Shown one piece after another: positions 43,757 to 54,448 of a stretch of DNA of 64,000 nt (its first letter is position 1; every line of letters starts with the position of its first letter). Source of the DNA: Parafrankia elaeagni (lineage in GTDB: Bacteria; Actinomycetota; Actinomycetes; Frankiales; Frankiaceae); NCBI RefSeq assembly GCF_000374165.1, contig NZ_KB893694.1:62100-126099 (forward strand). Direction: 5' to 3'. The translations under genes were made by a program, and so were the position numbers. The notes beneath the pieces were generated by a model that saw only the letters and a list, made by a program, of their open reading frames with translations, searched no databases and was not told the origin of the DNA.

Positions 43757-44767
43757 TCAGTGCCGGTGGGCGATGGCCTCCTCGACATGCCGCCGGATGC
43801 AGGACCGGGCGAGATGCTCCGCCAGGGCGGCCTCGCCCCGGGTGATCGCGTCGACGATCTCGGCATGCAGCGGATGCTGCCACCACTGCCCCAGCCGGTC
43901 ACCCTCGTCGTGCGGATGGGCGAGATCCGCGAGTACCCGGATGAACAGTTCGGCGGCCGGATTGCCTGCCAGGCGGGCAATCTCCAGGTGCAGCAGCACG
44001 GACGCCTCGCCGGCCGTGCCAGCGGCGACGGGGCCCGAGCGTGAGCCGCCCGGCCGGTTCCGCGACCGCCCGCCGGTGGCCCGGGCACCGGGCGCGACGG
44101 GCTCCAGCGCACCGCGCAGCCGGGCGAGGCCGGCGGTGTCGATCTGCTCGGCGAGCCGCCGCACGGCCACTGCCTCCAGCGCTGACCAGGTCTCGCACAG
44201 GTGCTCCGGCCGGGCCCGCGCGAAATCGAGGTAGACCCGGGCGACGTCGCGGACGCCATCGTGGTCGGGAGCGGTCACGACGAGCCCGCCCCCGGGCCCC
44301 GGCCGAGGTCGCGCGACCCAGCGGCTCTCCAGCAGCCGGACCGCCTCGCGCAGCACGGATCTGCCGACCTGGTAGCGCTCCATGAGCTGGGCTTCGGAGC
44401 CGAGGCCCTCGCCGACGGGCCAGCCGCGACGGATGATCTCCAGCTCGATGGTGCGGGCCAGTCTGGAGGCGAGAGTGCGCTGGCCGAGCCGGGAGGTGAA
44501 CTCCTGCGGCGGGCCGACAGCGAGGCTGACGGCGCCGCTGTCGAGAGAGCCGTTGTCGAGAGGACCGCCGTGCAGATGGCCGGCGTGGACATGCCCGGTC
44601 TTGGGACGTCGGTTCGTGGTGTGGCCACTGCCGGCATGTCCACCGCCGGAGTGCCCACCGAGGGGTGCGCCGCCTGTCGGTGCGGCGTTGCGGGGGGAAC
44701 TGCGCACCGGGCTGTGGAGGGCGCCGGGCACTGCATTCCGGCCGGTTGGGGTGAGCCCGTCAGACAC
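43757..44767 (-). CDS. GntR/FadR-type regulator
   Basis: The 336-residue protein has an unusual 90-residue Gly/His-rich N-terminal extension (SGGGHAGSGHTTNRR). A GntR winged helix follows (ASRLARTIELEIIRRGWPVG; YQVGRSVLREAVRLLESRW), then an FCD domain with His candidates (LLHLEIARLAGNPAAELFIR; HPLHAEIVDAITRGEAALAE). The GTG start has an excellent GGAGGAAG site. It is the second FadR-type gene in 3 kb, and no metabolic target genes are adjacent, so its ligand and targets are unknown. Confidence 0.85.
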   Translation of the reverse strand: MSDGLTPTGRNAVPGALHSPVRSSPRNAAPTGGAPLGGHSGGGHAGSGHTTNRRPKTGHVHAGHLHGGPLDNGSLDSGAVSLAVGPPQEFTSRLGQRTLASRLARTIELEIIRRGWPVGEGLGSEAQLMERYQVGRSVLREAVRLLESRWVARPRPGPGGGLVVTAPDHDGVRDVARVYLDFARARPEHLCETWSALEAVAVRRLAEQIDTAGLARLRGALEPVAPGARATGGRSRNRPGGSRSGPVAAGTAGEASVLLHLEIARLAGNPAAELFIRVLADLAHPHDEGDRLGQWWQHPLHAEIVDAITRGEAALAEHLARSCIRRHVEEAIAHRH

Positions 44768-45751
44768 TGGTCTTCCTCCGGATGTACTCGTTGGCCTTCG
44801 TCGGTCTTTCCAACGCAGCCATGACTGCTCCGACGGCGGTTGCGACCCTCGCCCCGGCTCGCGTACGCCGGCGGCGGGGACGGCACCCGCAGTGTGATGA
44901 GTTTCCTTTCCGGATGTGTTCCGTGCCGGCACCGGAGTGTTCCCCGTGGACGGCACTGACGTTCGCCCCCCCGGCACCCGGAAGCGTGTTCCAGATAAGG
45001 GTCTCCAGTCAACCGATTGCAGCTACCCATGAGTGCCCCACCGCCGACGGTTTGGCATCTGCGCAGGTCCGGAGGCCCGGGCCCGGGTGGCACAGAAGCG
45101 TCATCGGAGGATGCACATGCGTCTGGGAATGCTCCTGCGCTGGCAGTTTCGACTGCGAAGCAGATCCTCCCCGCTCCGGCCCACCAACCGCTCCTCCGCG
45201 CCCCGCCGGACCGGGTCCGCCGTGCGCGTCATCCGGCGGCCGTGTCGCATCCCATCCACGCCTTGGGCCGGCAGTGGCACTTTCGAGCCAGGGCATCCCT
45301 CGCGTCGCTTCATGTCGCAAACGGAAGTTCCTCCCGGGCTGCCAATACGCGATGCGCCCCGACTGCCCCCGGCCCGAATCGACAGCGGCCGGCGGCCCCG
45401 TGTCCGCTTTGCTTCGCTGATATTTCGACGCTATTTCGTTGCTGGTTGCCGGGAGTGCGGAGGAGCTTCTCGGGAGGCTTGTCGCGGTGTCGGTCAATGG
45501 CTGGGCGGGGCTGCGGTAAAGCCCGCGTGGCCCGGGGTCGGGCCTGGAGGTCGCAGCTGTGGGTGGTTGCTCAACGTGACGAACCCGGTCCTCGTTGAGG
45601 CGGATCGGCCCGGGTGGCAAGGGCCTCCTGGGCCACCACGTCAGGGACTGAAGTCCCGAGGCGACCACCTTCGTCACGTAGCGCGCCGAAGCACTCTCTT
45701 AAAGTATAAACAAGTCGACTTATTGTCGATATCTGAGAACTTGTGTTAGGA
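44768..45751. other. 984-base gene-free stretch upstream of MHYT gene
   Basis: No convincing coding sequence was found on either strand. Near its right end, 45644-45657 forms the hairpin GGGACT-GA-AGTCCC followed by GAGG, a layout seen at the right end of IS200/IS605-type elements and their RNA. The last 60 bases are AT-rich and hold the MHYT promoter region, with the 10-bp palindrome AAGTCGACTT at 45712-45721. The stretch may be decayed mobile DNA. Confidence 0.4.
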
Positions 45752-47023
45752 ATGGGCGTCTTTTCGTTCTCGGGGGGAACATTGATCACGGCGCAGGCTG
45801 TCCATCAGCACGCGAGTCAGGATCTTCTGTTTGTTGCGGTGTCCGTCCTGCTGGCGATGATCGGGTCGTTCGCCGCGTTGGTCTGTTCGATGCGGATACC
45901 TTTTGCGGTGGGTCGGTCGCGGTACGTCTGGACGACGCTCGCCGCCGTCTCGCTGGGGGGCGGGGCGGTCTGGTCGATGCACTTCATCGGGATGATCGGC
46001 TACCAGGTCGCCGACCGGGACCTGCGCTACAGCCTTCCGTTGACCGGGGTGTCGCTGCTCATTGCGATCGTGGTGTCCGCGGTGGGTCTGTCCCTGGTCG
46101 CCCGCCGCCGGGAGAGCCGCGCACGGCTCGCCGTCGGCGGTGTCGTCGCGGGGCTGGGAGTCGCGGCGATGCACTACACGGGTATGGCCGCGATGCATGT
46201 GGGCAGTGACATCACCTACCGGCGCCCGATCGTCGTGCTGTCGGTCGCCATCGCCATCGGCGCGGCGCTGGCCGCCATGTGGATCGCCTTCCGGGTGGTG
46301 AAGGGGTGGCACGTGGCGGTCGCCTCGGTCGTCATGGCCATCGCGGTCTGCGGAATGCACTACACGGCCATGGCCGCCACCAGGGTCGAGGCGACGGCGA
46401 CCCCCGAACCGGTCACCGGCGCCGATCCGATCACTCTCGCGCTTCTCGTCTGTGTCCTGGCGTTCTCGGTGCTCGCGGTCGTCATCTTCGCGGCGCTGGG
46501 TGGGGTCACCTATGCCGACCCCTTCTCCTCCGCACGCGTGTACGGCCACCGCCGTGGCCTTCCCGGGCCGACGGCGGCTCCCGCCCGGCCACGGCAGCGT
46601 GCCGAGTCGCCCGACCAGGTCGGCGGTCCCGACCAGGTCAACCGTCCTGACCAGGTCAACCGTCCTGACCAGGTCAACCGTCCTGACCAGGGCGGCCGCT
46701 CGCGCGAGGCCGGCCGCCATGAGGCGGTCCGTTCTCGCGCCGCGGGTCCTGCCCGTGAGGGAGGCCGGACGGTCTCCGCGGGGCCGGCGGGCACCGCGCG
46801 GCCGGCAGAGCGGGAGTGGACGGGAGAGCGGGAGTGGACGGGAGAGCCCGGGCCCGCCGGGCCTCCGGAGCGGGCGGAACCGGCCGGGTGGTCCCACCAG
46901 CCAGGGCGACCCGCGCCGTCGGGCTGGGCCCAGCTGCCGGAGCAGCCGGCAGGGGAGTACTGGGCGCAGCCCGGCGCGGGAGCCCAGCCGTCCACGTGGA
47001 CAGGCCGGCCGGACGGCGTGTAG
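45752..47023 (+). CDS. MHYT-domain membrane sensor protein
   Basis: This 423-residue protein has seven membrane segments (residues about 20-255) with MHYT-family repeats: SMHFIGM, AMHYTGMAAMHV and GMHYTAMAA. The Met/His/Tyr residues are proposed to bind copper and sense O2, CO or NO. Most MHYT proteins are fused to a signalling output; here the C-terminus is a Pro/Arg/Glu-rich cytoplasmic tail with repeated segments (RPDQVN three times; EWTGER twice) and no enzymatic domain. The ATG is a choice: a GTG at 45743 and a TTG at 45782, the latter after GGGGGGAA, are alternatives. Confidence 0.85.
   Translation: MGVFSFSGGTLITAQAVHQHASQDLLFVAVSVLLAMIGSFAALVCSMRIPFAVGRSRYVWTTLAAVSLGGGAVWSMHFIGMIGYQVADRDLRYSLPLTGVSLLIAIVVSAVGLSLVARRRESRARLAVGGVVAGLGVAAMHYTGMAAMHVGSDITYRRPIVVLSVAIAIGAALAAMWIAFRVVKGWHVAVASVVMAIAVCGMHYTAMAATRVEATATPEPVTGADPITLALLVCVLAFSVLAVVIFAALGGVTYADPFSSARVYGHRRGLPGPTAAPARPRQRAESPDQVGGPDQVNRPDQVNRPDQVNRPDQGGRSREAGRHEAVRSRAAGPAREGGRTVSAGPAGTARPAEREWTGEREWTGEPGPAGPPERAEPAGWSHQPGRPAPSGWAQLPEQPAGEYWAQPGAGAQPSTWTGRPDGV
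46635..46690. repeat. 18-bp tandem repeat inside MHYT gene tail
   Basis: Three copies of GACCAGGTCAACCGTCCT occur in tandem, encoding the peptide repeat DQVNRP, with related partial copies on both sides. It gives the C-terminal tail a low-complexity character and may vary in length between strains. Confidence 0.8.
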
Positions 47024-47116
47024 ACCGGTCGCCGGCACCATGGCGGCGACCGGCCGCGGGGCTGCGAGGGCCCCGGGCCGTGCGGTCACTCGGCTCACCC
47101 GCCGTACGGTGGGCGG

Positions 47117-48532
47117 GTGAGCCTCTTCGACGCCGACGTGCCGGGGCTGCCGGACTCGTCCGGCCCGCTCGCGGCCAGGCTTCGCCCGCGAGATCTGGAC
47201 GAACTGGTCGGCCAGCGTCATCTGCTGGCCGCGGGGAGCCCGCTGCGCCGGCTGGTCGAGGGCGGTGGCATGACCTCGGTCGTGCTCTGGGGGCCGCCCG
47301 GCACCGGCAAGACGACGCTGGCCCACATCGTGTCGCGGGCCAGCCGCCGCCGGTTCCGCGAGCTGTCGGCGGTCACCGCGGGTGTGAAGGACGTCCGCGC
47401 GGTTGTGGACGAGGCCAGGGACACACTGTCCATGTCGGGCGTGCGCACTGTCCTGTTCATCGACGAGGTGCACCGCTTCACCCGGACGCAGCAGGACGCT
47501 CTGCTGCCCTCGGTGGAGAAGGGATGGGTCACCCTGGTCGCCGCGACCACCGAGAACCCCTTTTTCTCCGTCGTCTCTCCGTTGCTCTCCCGGTCGTTGC
47601 TGCTCACACTCGAGCCGCTGACCGACGCCGACATCGTCGAGCTGATCGAGCGGGCGGTTCGTGATCCGCGCGGCTACGGCGGCGCGGTGGAGCTGACCGG
47701 AGAGGCACGGGAGCATCTCGTGCGGCTCGCCGGCGGGGACGCCCGGCGGGCGCTGACCGCGCTGGAGGCTGGCGCCGAGGCGGTGCTGGAGGGGGCGAAG
47801 AGGTCTGTCGCCGCGACCGGCAGCGACGGGGACGGCGGCGTCCCCGGCCCCGGCCCCGTCCCGCTCGGGCTGGAGCTGCTGGAGCGTGCGGTCGACCGGG
47901 CCGCGGTCCGCTACGACCGCGAGGGTGACCAGCACTACGACGTGGTGAGCGCCTTCATCAAGTCGATGCGCGGTGGCGACGTCGACGCCGCTCTGCACTA
48001 CCTGGCCCGGATGCTCGAGGCGGGGGAGGACCCGCGGTTCGTCGCCCGCCGCATGGTCATCCTCGCCAGTGAGGACATCGGTATGGCCGACCCGGGTGCG
48101 CTCGGTGTGGCGGTGTCGGCGGCGCAGGCACTGGAGCTGGTCGGCCTGCCCGAGGCGCGCCTCGCCCTCGGCCAGGCGGTGATCCATCTGACGCTCGCGC
48201 CGAAGTCGAACGCGGTGATCACGGCGATGGACGCCGCGGCGGCCGACGTGCGCGCCGGCCGGCTGGGCCCGGTGCCGTCGCACCTGCGTGACGCCCACTA
48301 CCGGGGCGCCACACGGCTGGGCCACGGTGCTGGCTACCAGTACCCACACGATCACCCGGAAGGGGTGGTCCGTCAGCAGTACGCACCAGACGTCCTCGCC
48401 CGGTCGGACTACTACCGTCCATCCGGGCACGGGTTCGAGCGCCGGGCGGCTGACCGGGTGCGGTTCCTGCGCGGCGTCCTGCGCGGACAGCCCTCGTCGC
48501 CCTCCGCGCCCCCGGCGGGCGACGAGGGCTGA
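47117..48532 (+). CDS. rarA: replication-associated recombination protein A (RarA/MgsA)
   Basis: The 471-residue AAA+ ATPase acts at stalled replication forks. Walker A is [10 protein letters not shown] (about residues 54-63), Walker B is [10 protein letters not shown], and sensor 1 is AATTENPFF. The C-terminal MgsA tetramerisation domain shows [20 protein letters not shown] and [18 protein letters not shown] hexamer lies just before the GTG start, so the transcript may be leaderless. It begins the conserved block leading to alaS, as in other actinobacteria. Confidence 0.95.
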   Translation: MSLFDADVPGLPDSSGPLAARLRPRDLDELVGQRHLLAAGSPLRRLVEGGGMTSVVLWGPPGTGKTTLAHIVSRASRRRFRELSAVTAGVKDVRAVVDEARDTLSMSGVRTVLFIDEVHRFTRTQQDALLPSVEKGWVTLVAATTENPFFSVVSPLLSRSLLLTLEPLTDADIVELIERAVRDPRGYGGAVELTGEAREHLVRLAGGDARRALTALEAGAEAVLEGAKRSVAATGSDGDGGVPGPGPVPLGLELLERAVDRAAVRYDREGDQHYDVVSAFIKSMRGGDVDAALHYLARMLEAGEDPRFVARRMVILASEDIGMADPGALGVAVSAAQALELVGLPEARLALGQAVIHLTLAPKSNAVITAMDAAAADVRAGRLGPVPSHLRDAHYRGATRLGHGAGYQYPHDHPEGVVRQQYAPDVLARSDYYRPSGHGFERRAADRVRFLRGVLRGQPSSPSAPPAGDEG

Positions 48533-48797
48533 GGGCCTGTTCCCGGCTGTGCCCGGCCCGGGACGGACACGGACGGCCCGGGGGTTACCGGTGGTGTGCG
48601 CGCACTGGTCGGTAAGGTCACTGGCGAACGGCTCCGGTGGTCCCTGCGCCGTGGCCGGCACGACGGGCCTGACGACTCGCCCGCGCGGGGCTCCGCCCGC
48701 GAGCGGTGCGATCGATCCGGGTCCGGCACGGCCAGGCGTCATCCAGATGCAGGCGTCATCCAGACCAGCGTTACCGACAACGATGGAGGCGAAGCAC

Positions 48798-49301
48798 ATG
48801 TCCGGTGGTGCGGTCGCGGGCCTGATCGCCTCGGGGGCGTTCGCGGTGCTCGTGCTCTTCGCCTGCTATGTCCTGTTCAAGCTCGGCAAGATCTTCGATG
48901 AGACGGCTGCCCGGGTGCGGCAGACCGGGATCGCGATCGACGAGGGCACCGCACGGGTCCGCCAGGCGGGCACGACCGTCGACGAGGTGAACGTCGCCCT
49001 CGCGCACGTGAACAAGGAGCTGGGCCGGATCGACGCGATCACGGCGAACGTGGAGACGGTGACGACCAACGTCTCGTCCCTGACGTCGCTGTTCGCCGCG
49101 ACGCTCGGCGGCCCGGTGGTGCGGGTCGCGGCGTTCAGCTACGGGGTGCGCCAGGCGGTCGCGAAGCGCTCGAAGGCCGACCTCACGGCCCGGGTGTCCG
49201 CCCAGATGAAGGCGGAGAAGTCACAGCGGCGGGCTGCCAGGCGCGCGCCCGCGGGCAGCGCGGTCGGCGCGGGCAGCGACGGCCGGAGCGGTGGCCGCTG
49301 A
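48798..49301 (+). CDS. DUF948 domain membrane-anchored protein
   Basis: The 167-residue product has one N-terminal membrane segment (about residues 6-28) followed by a long coiled-coil-like helix with repeats (ETAARVRQTGIAIDEGTARV; HVNKELGRIDAITANVETVT). It fits DUF948, found just before alaS in many actinobacteria. Function unknown; the helix may form a membrane-proximal oligomer. The ATG with GGAGG seven bases upstream is preferred over an earlier ATG at 48783. Confidence 0.85.
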   Translation: MSGGAVAGLIASGAFAVLVLFACYVLFKLGKIFDETAARVRQTGIAIDEGTARVRQAGTTVDEVNVALAHVNKELGRIDAITANVETVTTNVSSLTSLFAATLGGPVVRVAAFSYGVRQAVAKRSKADLTARVSAQMKAEKSQRRAARRAPAGSAVGAGSDGRSGGR

Positions 49302-49663
49302 TGGTGACCCGGGTGTTCTACGTCGCGCTCGGTGCGGCGACGGGCGTGCTGGCGGTGCGGCAGGTGGCCAGGGCCGTGTCGGCGCTCTCGCCGACCAGCG
49401 TCGCGGGGTCTCTCGTACAGTCGATGCGGGAGTTCGCCGCCGACGTGGCCGAGGCCATGGCCGAGCGTGAGGAGGAGATACGCTCCGCGCTCGGCCTGGA
49501 CGAGCCGGATGCCGCCGGCGGTCCGGACGACCCCGCCCGTGGCCGGCCCGGTGACCCTGCCGGTGGTGATGTCCTCCGGGGCGCGCCACAGGGTTCCCCG
49601 GGGCCCGCGGTGTTCGACCCGGAGCAGACGATGCGCCTGGTGCCGGGGGCACGCCGGCCCTGA
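49301..49663 (+). CDS. DUF6167-type small membrane protein
   Basis: This 120-residue protein has a short N-terminal hydrophobic segment ([20 protein letters not shown]) and an acidic helix ([20 protein letters not shown]). The disordered tail ends in an EQTMRLVPG segment. It overlaps the DUF948 gene by one base (TGATG), so the two are translationally coupled and probably work together. This pairing before alaS is common in actinobacteria, but its role is unknown. Confidence 0.78.
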   Translation: MVTRVFYVALGAATGVLAVRQVARAVSALSPTSVAGSLVQSMREFAADVAEAMAEREEEIRSALGLDEPDAAGGPDDPARGRPGDPAGGDVLRGAPQGSPGPAVFDPEQTMRLVPGARRP

Positions 49664-49764
49664 CCCTCCAGCCGGTGACGGCCGACCCAGGCCGCGGATC
49701 CGGCGCCGGCCGGCTTCCCGCTGGTCGGCCGACCCATCCCGACAACCCTGGACGACGTGAACCG

Positions 49765-52407
49765 ATGGACACGGCCGAGATCCGCCGCCGCTTTCTGAAC
49801 CACTTCTCCGAGCGGGGTCACACCGTGGTCCCCAGTGCGTCCCTGGTGGCGCAGGACCCGACCCTGCTGCTGGTGAACGCCGGCATGGTGCCGTTCAAGC
49901 CCTACTTCGTCGGTGACCTCACACCGCCGTGGAGCCGGGCGACCAGCGTGCAGAAATGCGTGCGGACCGTGGACATCGACAACGTCGGCCGCACCGCCCG
50001 GCACGCCTCCTTCTTCCAGATGTGCGGGAACTTCTCCTTCGGCGACTACTTCAAGGCCGAGGCGATCCCGTTCGCCTTCGAGCTGATCACCGAGGGCTAC
50101 GGCTTCCGGCCGGACGACCTGTGGGCCACCGTCTACCTCGACGACGACGAGGCCGAGGAGATCTGGCGCACCCTGCTGCCCGCGGAGCGCATCCAGCGGC
50201 GCGGCAAGAAGGACAACTTCTGGTCGATGGGCGTGCCGGGCCCGTGCGGGCCGTGCAGCGAGATCTACTTCGACCGCGGGCCCGAGTACGGGCGTGACGG
50301 CGGCCCGGAGGCGGACGAGGACCGCTACCTGGAGATCTGGAACCTCGTCTTCATGCAGTACGCGCGGGGCGAGGGCAGCGAGTACGGGTACGAGATCGTC
50401 GGGGACCTGCCCAGCCGCAGCATCGACACCGGCATGGGCCTCGAACGCATGGCCACCCTCCTGCAGGGGGTCGAGAACCTCTACGAGATCGACATCTCCC
50501 GGCCGGTGCTGGACGCCGCCGGCCGGCTCACCGGCGCCCGCTACGGCGCGGACCCGGCGGCCGACGTCCGGCTGCGCGTCGTCGCGGACCACACCCGGAC
50601 CGCCGCGATGCTGATCTCGGACGGGGTCTCCCCGTCCAACGAGGGGCGTGGCTACGTCCTGCGGCGGATGCTGCGGCGCGCGGTCCGTGACGCCCGGCTG
50701 CTCGGCGCCCGCGAGCCGGTGATGGCGGAGCTGTTCGCCGAGGTCCGCCAGGCGATGGGCCCGATCTACCCGGAGTTGATCGACCAGGCGGAGGCGATCA
50801 CCGCGGTCGCGGTCGCGGAGGAGGCCGCGTTCCTGGAGACGCTGCGGACGGGCACCACGCTGTTCGACACCGCGGCCACCCAGGCGCGTTCCACCGGGTC
50901 CACGCAGCTCAGCGGCGAGTCCGCGTTCCGGCTGCACGACACCTACGGGTTCCCCATCGACCTGACAATCGACATGGCCGCCGACGCGGGCCTGACGGTG
51001 GACGAGGCCGGTTTCCGCCGCCTGATGGAACGCCAGCGCCAGGCGGCGAAGGCGGACCGGGCGTCGCGGCGGATCGGCAACCTCGACCTGTCGGCCTTCC
51101 GGCCGATCCTCGCCACCGCCGGTCCCACCGCCTTCACCGGCTACTCCGAGCTGGCCCGCGAGTCCGGCGTGGTCGGCATCGTCGGCATCGGTGACGGCAG
51201 CAGCCTGACCACGGTCGGCGAGGGCGACGAGGCCGGCATCATCCTGGACACGACGCCCTTCTACGCCGAGGGCGGTGGCCAGGAGGCGGACCTCGGCCGG
51301 ATCCTTTTCGACGGCGGCGAGTGCGAGGTCCTCGACGTCCAGCGCCCCGTGCCCGAGCTGGTCATGCACCGGGTGAAGGTACTGCGCGGCGAGCTGCGGG
51401 TCGGCGCGGACGTCGCCGCCGAGGTCGACGCCCAGCGTCGGCGGGCGGTGTCCCGCTCGCACACGGCCACCCATCTCGTGCACACCGCGTTCCGCCGGGC
51501 GCTGGGCGAGTCGGCCACGCAGGCCGGGTCGCTGAACTCGCCGGGGCGGCTGCGCTTCGACTTCCACGCGGTCGGAGCGATCCCCGACTCGGTTCTCGCC
51601 GACGTGGAGGACGAGGTCAACGAGGTCGCGCTGCGCGATCTCGAGGTCCGCTGGTACGTCACCTCGCAGGCGGAGGCGCGCCGCCTCGGCGCGATGGCGC
51701 TGTTCGGCGAGAAGTACGGAGACGAGGTCCGGGTCGTGGACGTCGGGGACTACGCCCGCGAGCTCTGCGGTGGCACGCATGTGTCCAGTTCGGCCCAGCT
51801 CGGCGCGATCAAGCTGCTGTCCGAGTCGTCCATCTCGGCCGGAACGCGTCGGGTCGAGGCGCTGGTCGGGATGGATGCCTTCCGCTTCCTGGCCCGCGAG
51901 CACCTGCTCGTCTCCCAGCTGTCCGGTGCGCTGAAGGCCCGTCCCGACGAGCTCGTGGACCGGGTCGCGGACATCGTCACCCGGCTTCGCGACGCGGAGC
52001 GGGAGCTGGAGCGGGTGCGGGCGCAGGCGGTACTGGCCGGTGCGGCCGCCCTCGCGGTCGGCGCCGAGGAGGTCGGCGGGGTCGCCCTCGTCGCCGCCCA
52101 GGTGCCGGCGGGAACCCCCGCGGACGACGTGCGGCTGCTGGCTCTGGACGTGCGCGGCCGGCTCGCCGGCCGCCCCGCGGTCGTGGCCGTCGTCGAGGCG
52201 GCGGGGGCGTCGATCGTCATCGCGACCGACGACGCCGCCCGCGGCCGGGGGCTGCGGGCCGGCGACCTGGTCCGCCAGTCCTGGGCCGCGCTTGGCGGCA
52301 AGGGCGGGGGGAAGCCGGACGTCGCGCAGGGCGGCCGGGGTGATGCCTCGATGATCCCGAAGGTGTTCGCCCGGATCCGCGAGCTGGTCGCCGACCAGAG
52401 CGCGTGA
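49765..52407 (+). CDS. alaS: alanine--tRNA ligase
   Basis: The 880-residue enzyme charges tRNA-Ala. The class II catalytic domain starts [20 protein letters not shown] and contains the characteristic [20 protein letters not shown]. The editing domain has [12 protein letters not shown] and the CGGTHV zinc motif, and the C-terminal DHHA1 domain follows ([14 protein letters not shown]). Its stop overlaps the ruvX start by four bases. All domains appear complete and of normal length. Confidence 0.97.
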   Translation: MDTAEIRRRFLNHFSERGHTVVPSASLVAQDPTLLLVNAGMVPFKPYFVGDLTPPWSRATSVQKCVRTVDIDNVGRTARHASFFQMCGNFSFGDYFKAEAIPFAFELITEGYGFRPDDLWATVYLDDDEAEEIWRTLLPAERIQRRGKKDNFWSMGVPGPCGPCSEIYFDRGPEYGRDGGPEADEDRYLEIWNLVFMQYARGEGSEYGYEIVGDLPSRSIDTGMGLERMATLLQGVENLYEIDISRPVLDAAGRLTGARYGADPAADVRLRVVADHTRTAAMLISDGVSPSNEGRGYVLRRMLRRAVRDARLLGAREPVMAELFAEVRQAMGPIYPELIDQAEAITAVAVAEEAAFLETLRTGTTLFDTAATQARSTGSTQLSGESAFRLHDTYGFPIDLTIDMAADAGLTVDEAGFRRLMERQRQAAKADRASRRIGNLDLSAFRPILATAGPTAFTGYSELARESGVVGIVGIGDGSSLTTVGEGDEAGIILDTTPFYAEGGGQEADLGRILFDGGECEVLDVQRPVPELVMHRVKVLRGELRVGADVAAEVDAQRRRAVSRSHTATHLVHTAFRRALGESATQAGSLNSPGRLRFDFHAVGAIPDSVLADVEDEVNEVALRDLEVRWYVTSQAEARRLGAMALFGEKYGDEVRVVDVGDYARELCGGTHVSSSAQLGAIKLLSESSISAGTRRVEALVGMDAFRFLAREHLLVSQLSGALKARPDELVDRVADIVTRLRDAERELERVRAQAVLAGAAALAVGAEEVGGVALVAAQVPAGTPADDVRLLALDVRGRLAGRPAVVAVVEAAGASIVIATDDAARGRGLRAGDLVRQSWAALGGKGGGKPDVAQGGRGDASMIPKVFARIRELVADQSA

Positions 52408-52967
52408 GCGACACCGGAGCGCCCAGCCCTGACAGCGGCCGCGCCGCCGGCGGTGACGCGGCCGGCGGTGACGCCGGCCGCGGGGTCCGGATCGGGGTGG
52501 ATGTCGGCTCGGTGCGGGTCGGGGTCGCGGCCAGCGATCCGGACGGGCTGCTGGCCGTTCCGGTCACCACGCTGCGCCGGTCCGGTTCAGGTCGTCGTCA
52601 CACGGACGTCGACGAGCTTGCCGACATCGTCCGGGAGAGGCACGCTGTCGAGGTTGTCGTCGGTCTGCCGCGCCACCTTTCCGGCAGGGAGGGTGATGCG
52701 GTCCGTCACGCGCGGGAGTACGCCGAGCTCCTTTCCGCGCGTGTCGCGCCCGTACCGGTCCGTCTCGTCGACGAGCGGCTCACCACGGTCGTCGCTCATC
52801 GCAGAATGGCTGAGCGCGGACTGCGGTCGCGGGCCCGCCGTGATCTTGTGGATCAGGAGGCAGCAGTGCAGATCCTCCAGCACCACCTGGACATCCGTCG
52901 GGCACGAGGGGGAACCGGCGGCGCCGCCGCCCGGGGCGGTACTCCGCGGCCTCTGGATCCGGCGTGA
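52404..52967 (+). CDS. ruvX: Holliday junction resolvase-like RuvX/YqgF
   Basis: The 187-residue protein has an RNase H-like fold with the first catalytic Asp in [20 protein letters not shown]. Further motifs are [13 protein letters not shown] and [14 protein letters not shown]. The C-terminal conserved Asp lies in [13 protein letters not shown]. The family acts in pre-16S rRNA 5' end processing and may resolve junctions. A GTG start overlaps alaS (GTGA), and its end overlaps the mltG start by four bases. A 25-residue low-complexity N-terminus is extra. Confidence 0.93.
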   Translation: MSDTGAPSPDSGRAAGGDAAGGDAGRGVRIGVDVGSVRVGVAASDPDGLLAVPVTTLRRSGSGRRHTDVDELADIVRERHAVEVVVGLPRHLSGREGDAVRHAREYAELLSARVAPVPVRLVDERLTTVVAHRRMAERGLRSRARRDLVDQEAAVQILQHHLDIRRARGGTGGAAARGGTPRPLDPA

Positions 52968-54445
52968 GCCGGAACGGGGGCGGATTCGACGACCTTTTCG
53001 GCGATGCCGGCTACGACGATCGCGACGACCGCCGGGTGGGCGGGCGCGCCGAGCGCCACCGGGCCGCGGCGGCATCCGGCCCCGGCCGGCGCAGCCAGGA
53101 CCGCGCCGGCTATGACGATCCCGGCTACGACGATGCCGGCTACGACGATGCCGCCGCCTACGGCGAGGCCGGGTATGGCGCGAGCAGTCACGCCTCCGAC
53201 GATCCCGACCCGGCCGGCTATGACCCGGCTCCGGCCGGATACGACCCGGCCTACGCCGACGACGCCGGCTACGACGGGGATTCCGCCTATGCCGACGACG
53301 GCGGGTACGGCGGCGGGTACGGGGACGACGACGGCGCGGGCCGCCGGGGAGGCCGCGGGCATCCGGAGGCGTCCGGTGGGCACCGGCCGGCGCGGGCGCT
53401 GCCGAAGCTGATCGGTGTCCTCGTGGTGGTCGCCGCGCTGCTCGGCGCGGGCATCTTCGGCATCGGCAAGGTCATCGGCCGCGTCGGCGGGGAGCCCGCC
53501 GCCGACTACTCGGGCATCGGTGAGGGCATCGTCGTCGTCCAGATCCCCGCCGGCGCCACGTCCTCCGACATCGGCACCGCACTGGCGAAGGCGGACGTCG
53601 TCGCCAGCGGCCGGGCGTTCGTGAACGTCGCGACCCGGGACAGCCGGGCGCTGTCCATCCAGCCCGGGACCTACCGGCTGCGCTCGAAGATGAGCGCGGC
53701 GTCGGCGCTGGACGCCCTGCTCGACGACGCGTCCTCCGCGCTGTTCCGGTACACCATCAGCCCCGGGGACACGGTCCGCACGGTGCTGCTGGCGCTGTCC
53801 GAGCGGACCGGCACTCCGTTGGCCGAGCTCGAGGAGCTGGCCCGGGACCCGAGCTCGCTGGGTCTGCCCGACTACGCCGGCGACAACCTCGAGGGCTACC
53901 TGTTTCCGTCGACGTACGACGTGGCGCCGGACACCGACCCGGTCGACATCCTGAAGGAGGCCGTGGCCCGCTTCGGCGCCTACGCCGACGAGCACGACCT
54001 CGAGGGCCGCGCCCGTGCGATGGGCCGGGAGCCGGGCGCCATCGTGATCGTGGCCTCCATCATCGAGAAGGAGGTGGCGAACGAGAGCGAGGGGCCCAAG
54101 GTGGCCCGGGTCATCTACAACCGGCTGGCGGACGACAGCGGCCGGTTCCGCCGCCTCGACATGGACTCGACCACCCGCTACGCCACGAACGAGTACGAGG
54201 GGCCACTCACCCGGGAGCAGCTGGACGACGAGAATCCGTACAACACCCGCGCCGTCCCGGGCCTGCCGCCCGGGGCGATCGCGAGCCCGAGCCCGTGGGC
54301 GCTGGAATCGGCGTTGAACCCGGCGGACGGGCCCTGGTTCTACTTCGTCTCCATGCCGCAGACCAGGGAGACCGTCTTCGCCGCCAACCAGGCGGAGTTC
54401 GACGAGGCGATGGCGGAGTACTACCGCCAGGGAGGATCGGAGTAG
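52964..54445 (+). CDS. mltG: endolytic transglycosylase MltG
   Basis: The 493-residue protein has a long cytoplasmic N-terminus (about 1-145) with repeated GYDD/GYD units, one membrane segment (LPKLIGVLVVVAALLGAGIF) and an extracytoplasmic YceG domain. The catalytic Glu is in IVASIIEKEVANE. Other family segments are LEGYLFPSTYDV, FRRLDMDSTTRYA and NPYNTRAVPGLPPG. MltG cuts nascent glycan strands during septal and lateral wall growth. It is in the alaS-ruvX-mltG-aroE order typical of the phylum. Confidence 0.96.
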   Translation: MSRNGGGFDDLFGDAGYDDRDDRRVGGRAERHRAAAASGPGRRSQDRAGYDDPGYDDAGYDDAAAYGEAGYGASSHASDDPDPAGYDPAPAGYDPAYADDAGYDGDSAYADDGGYGGGYGDDDGAGRRGGRGHPEASGGHRPARALPKLIGVLVVVAALLGAGIFGIGKVIGRVGGEPAADYSGIGEGIVVVQIPAGATSSDIGTALAKADVVASGRAFVNVATRDSRALSIQPGTYRLRSKMSAASALDALLDDASSALFRYTISPGDTVRTVLLALSERTGTPLAELEELARDPSSLGLPDYAGDNLEGYLFPSTYDVAPDTDPVDILKEAVARFGAYADEHDLEGRARAMGREPGAIVIVASIIEKEVANESEGPKVARVIYNRLADDSGRFRRLDMDSTTRYATNEYEGPLTREQLDDENPYNTRAVPGLPPGAIASPSPWALESALNPADGPWFYFVSMPQTRETVFAANQAEFDEAMAEYYRQGGSE

Positions 54446-54448
54446 GCC

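Noticed and set aside
45017-45598. Plus-strand open frame of 193 codons upstream of MHYT
   Set aside because: It shows no domain, is low-complexity in parts, and competes with an equally long overlapping frame. Neither has codon use like the real genes.
46810-46850. Second short tandem repeat in the MHYT tail as an independent element
   Set aside because: It is an in-frame 18-bp duplication encoding EWTGER, consistent with slippage in a disordered tail.
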